Shown: one piece after another, positions 62,416 through 64,000 of the stretch | How the letters are laid out: every line of letters begins with the position of its first letter | How positions within the stretch are numbered: position 1 is the stretch's first letter | Assembly: GCF_009659535.1 (NCBI RefSeq) | Contig: NZ_VJZZ01000021.1 | Location: 33,191 to 97,190 of the forward strand | Direction: 5' to 3' | Length of the DNA: 64,000 nt | Source: Aggregicoccus sp. 17bor-14 | GTDB lineage: Bacteria; Myxococcota; Myxococcia; Myxococcales; Myxococcaceae | The notes under the pieces: generated by a model | What the model saw: only the letters and a program-made list of their open reading frames with translations | Databases searched by the model: none | What the model was told of the DNA's origin: nothing | Translations under genes and position numbers: made by a program

Positions 62416-63858
62416 ATGACGCACGCCAAGGCCCAAGCCCACCCGGACGAGATCCTCACCAACCCAGGCGACCTCTCCCTGGATGCGCTCGCCCACCCCC
62501 ACGGGGTGGAGCCAGCCACCCAGGTCGTGGAGCCGCGCACCACGCTCAAGCTGCGCAAGTGTCGCCTCCAGGTGACGCTGGGCCCGGACGAGGGGCGCTC
62601 GGTGGTGAGCGACAAGGAGCGCCTGCGCGTGGGCGCGCACGGCAGCAACGACCTGGTGCTGGTGGAGGACCGCACCGCGAGCCGCCACCACTTCGAGATC
62701 CAGTACACCGAGCGCGGCTACCTGCTGGTGGACCTCAACTCCACCAACGGCACCTTCCTGGACGGCCGGCGCATCGAGCGCGCCTACCTCACCAGCGGCT
62801 CGCAGATCCGCGCGGGCACCAGCACCATGCTCTTCGCGCCGATCGACGAGGAGGTCACCGTCGAGCCGGACCGCGACGGTGAGCTGTGCGGCATGGTGGG
62901 GCAGAGCGTGAAGATGCGGCAGATCTTCGGGCTCATCAAGAAGATCGCCCCCATGGACGTGAGCGTCATCATCGGCGGCGAGACGGGCACCGGGAAGGAG
63001 CTGGTGGCGCAGGCCATCCACGAGCTCTCCCCGCGCTCGAAGGGCCCGCTGGTGGTGCTCGACTGCGGCGCGATTCCGCCCAACCTCATCGAGAGCGAGC
63101 TGTTCGGGCACGAGAAGGGCGCCTTCACCGGCGCGCTCGCGAGCCGCCCCGGCGCCTTCGAGCGCGCGCAGGGCGGCACCATCTTCCTGGACGAGCTGGG
63201 CGAGCTGCGGCTCGACCTGCAGCCCAAGCTGCTGCGCGTGCTGGAGAACCGCGAGGTGCGGCGCGTGGGCGGCAACGACGTCATCGGCGTGAACTGCCGG
63301 GTCATCGCCGCCACGCACCGGGACTTGATGAAGGAGGTGAGCGCGGGCAACTTCCGCGAGGACCTCTACTTCCGCCTCAGCGTCATCAACATCCAGCTGC
63401 CCGCGCTGCGCCAGCGCCGCGACGACATCCCGCACATCCTGCGCCGCGCGCTCTCGGACCCCGAGCTGGTGGAGAAGCACGGGCGCAAGCGCTTCAGCCC
63501 CGAGGCGCTCGCGGTGTTGATGGCCTACCCGTGGCCGGGCAACGTGCGCGAGCTGATGAACGTGCTCAGCCACGTGCTCACCTTCAGCGAGGGCGAGGAG
63601 GTCACCCCGGCGAACCTGCCGCCGCGCGTGCTCGGCCAGGTGAAGGAGGGCCCGCTGCCCTTCAACGAGCACCTCTCCTTCAAGGACGCGAAGGAGCAGC
63701 TGCTCGAGAACTTCGAGCGCGAGTACATCACCAGCGTGCTGCGCCGCTGCGAGGGCAACCTCTCCCGCGCCGCGCGCGAGAGCGGCCTGCACCGCAAGTC
63801 CATCGAGCGCCTGGTGAAGAAGTACCAGCTCGACGCGAAGGGCATGAAGCCGCGCTGA
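62416..63858 (+). CDS. FHA-domain sigma-54-dependent transcriptional activator
   Basis: A 480-residue enhancer-binding protein. An FHA domain at about 50-140 (RLRVGAHGSNDLVLVEDRTASRHH spans it; LVDLNSTNGTFLDGRRI) should bind phosphothreonine and so links it to Ser/Thr kinases. The AAA+ domain (about 160-385) has GETGTGKE (Walker A, about 187-194), GAFTGA (about 235-240, contacts sigma-54) and GGTIFLDELGEL (Walker B). A Fis-type helix-turn-helix closes the protein (LSRAARESGLHRKSIERLVKKY is the end of it). Such activators are numerous in myxobacterial development. The ATG at 62416 was chosen. Confidence 0.95.
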   Translation: MTHAKAQAHPDEILTNPGDLSLDALAHPHGVEPATQVVEPRTTLKLRKCRLQVTLGPDEGRSVVSDKERLRVGAHGSNDLVLVEDRTASRHHFEIQYTERGYLLVDLNSTNGTFLDGRRIERAYLTSGSQIRAGTSTMLFAPIDEEVTVEPDRDGELCGMVGQSVKMRQIFGLIKKIAPMDVSVIIGGETGTGKELVAQAIHELSPRSKGPLVVLDCGAIPPNLIESELFGHEKGAFTGALASRPGAFERAQGGTIFLDELGELRLDLQPKLLRVLENREVRRVGGNDVIGVNCRVIAATHRDLMKEVSAGNFREDLYFRLSVINIQLPALRQRRDDIPHILRRALSDPELVEKHGRKRFSPEALAVLMAYPWPGNVRELMNVLSHVLTFSEGEEVTPANLPPRVLGQVKEGPLPFNEHLSFKDAKEQLLENFEREYITSVLRRCEGNLSRAARESGLHRKSIERLVKKYQLDAKGMKPR

Positions 63859-63860
63859 AT

Positions 63861-63900
63861 GTCCCCTCTCCCTCTGGCTCGTGTTTCGCCCTTTTGGGCG
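63861..63900 (+). terminator. Half REP copy followed by a hairpin after the activator gene
   Basis: GTCCCCTCTCCCTCTGG (63861-63877) is the left part of the REP-like repeat. Next, CGCCC (63887-63891) and GGGCG (63896-63900) pair around TTTT, with outer CTCG/CGAG pairing. From here to 64000 no gene is seen; GAAAGGAGG near 63990 looks like the ribosome binding site of a gene that starts beyond the window. Confidence 0.5.
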
Positions 63901-64000
63901 GCGCGAGGGGGGGAGGAAAGTAAGAGCCGCGCGGCGCGCAGTCTCCCGTAGGGTTGGGGTGTCTAGACCTAACTCTGCGAGCGAGAAAGGAGGCGCCGCG

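Overview
This window is a stretch of very GC-rich chromosomal DNA whose gene content points to a myxobacterium, most likely of the Myxococcaceae/Cystobacterineae. The signs are several multi-domain PAS/GAF histidine kinases, two Ser/Thr protein kinases of the myxobacterial type (HRDxxPxN loops, TPR or proline/alanine-rich tails), an FHA-type sigma-54 activator, many lipoproteins, Sel1-like repeats, fatty-acid hydroxylases, and strong third-position G/C use. No rRNA, tRNA, CRISPR array or transposase was seen by eye. The gene order looks like ordinary chromosome with small accessory inserts.

Layout. 1-7230: end of a methyltransferase, a three-PAS hybrid kinase, a Sel1-like lipoprotein, an esterase, a Suppressor-of-fused-domain protein and a GT39-type membrane glycosyltransferase. 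7236-8081: a two-gene lower-GC islet (BamE-like lipoprotein plus membrane protein) bracketed by inverted REP-like repeats. 8090-21327: a FemAB-like acyltransferase, sugar porter, bioA, a stand-alone 5'-3' exonuclease, truncated hemoglobin, TetR/hydrolase pair, DUF4184 protein, response regulator plus GAF-PAS kinase, and an M24 peptidase lipoprotein. 21381-24113: a cobalamin riboswitch followed by a translationally coupled trio (lipoprotein, surface protein, Rieske protein). 24175-26701: modABC for molybdate. 26859-29721: a membrane protein and two SPFH proteins. 29792-41548: a TolB/amidohydrolase fusion operon, HAD phosphatase, sterol-desaturase-like hydroxylase, receiver-first kinase and a Kef-type antiporter. 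41649-53422: two Ser/Thr kinases, a fatty-acid hydroxylase divergent from an App1-like lipid phosphatase, DUF2780 and NeuD-like proteins, and an OmpR/kinase pair. 53537-63858: an Oar-like fragment, DUF2750, metallophosphoesterase, SelD-associated-type oxidoreductase, lipoproteins including a giant Gly/Asn/His/Asp repeat protein, a DsbA-like protein, a RimK-like ATP-grasp ligase and a sigma-54 FHA activator.

Themes. Many genes serve the cell envelope (about nine predicted lipoproteins, SPFH proteins, two fatty-acid hydroxylases) or signalling (four sensor kinases, two Ser/Thr kinases, one intact single receiver, one OmpR regulator, one degenerate receiver). A palindromic REP-like repeat occurs about ten times, mostly at 3' ends of genes. 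One copy lies inside the coding sequence of the Rieske gene. The best candidate for an undescribed system is the B12-riboswitch-controlled lipoprotein/surface protein/Rieske operon.
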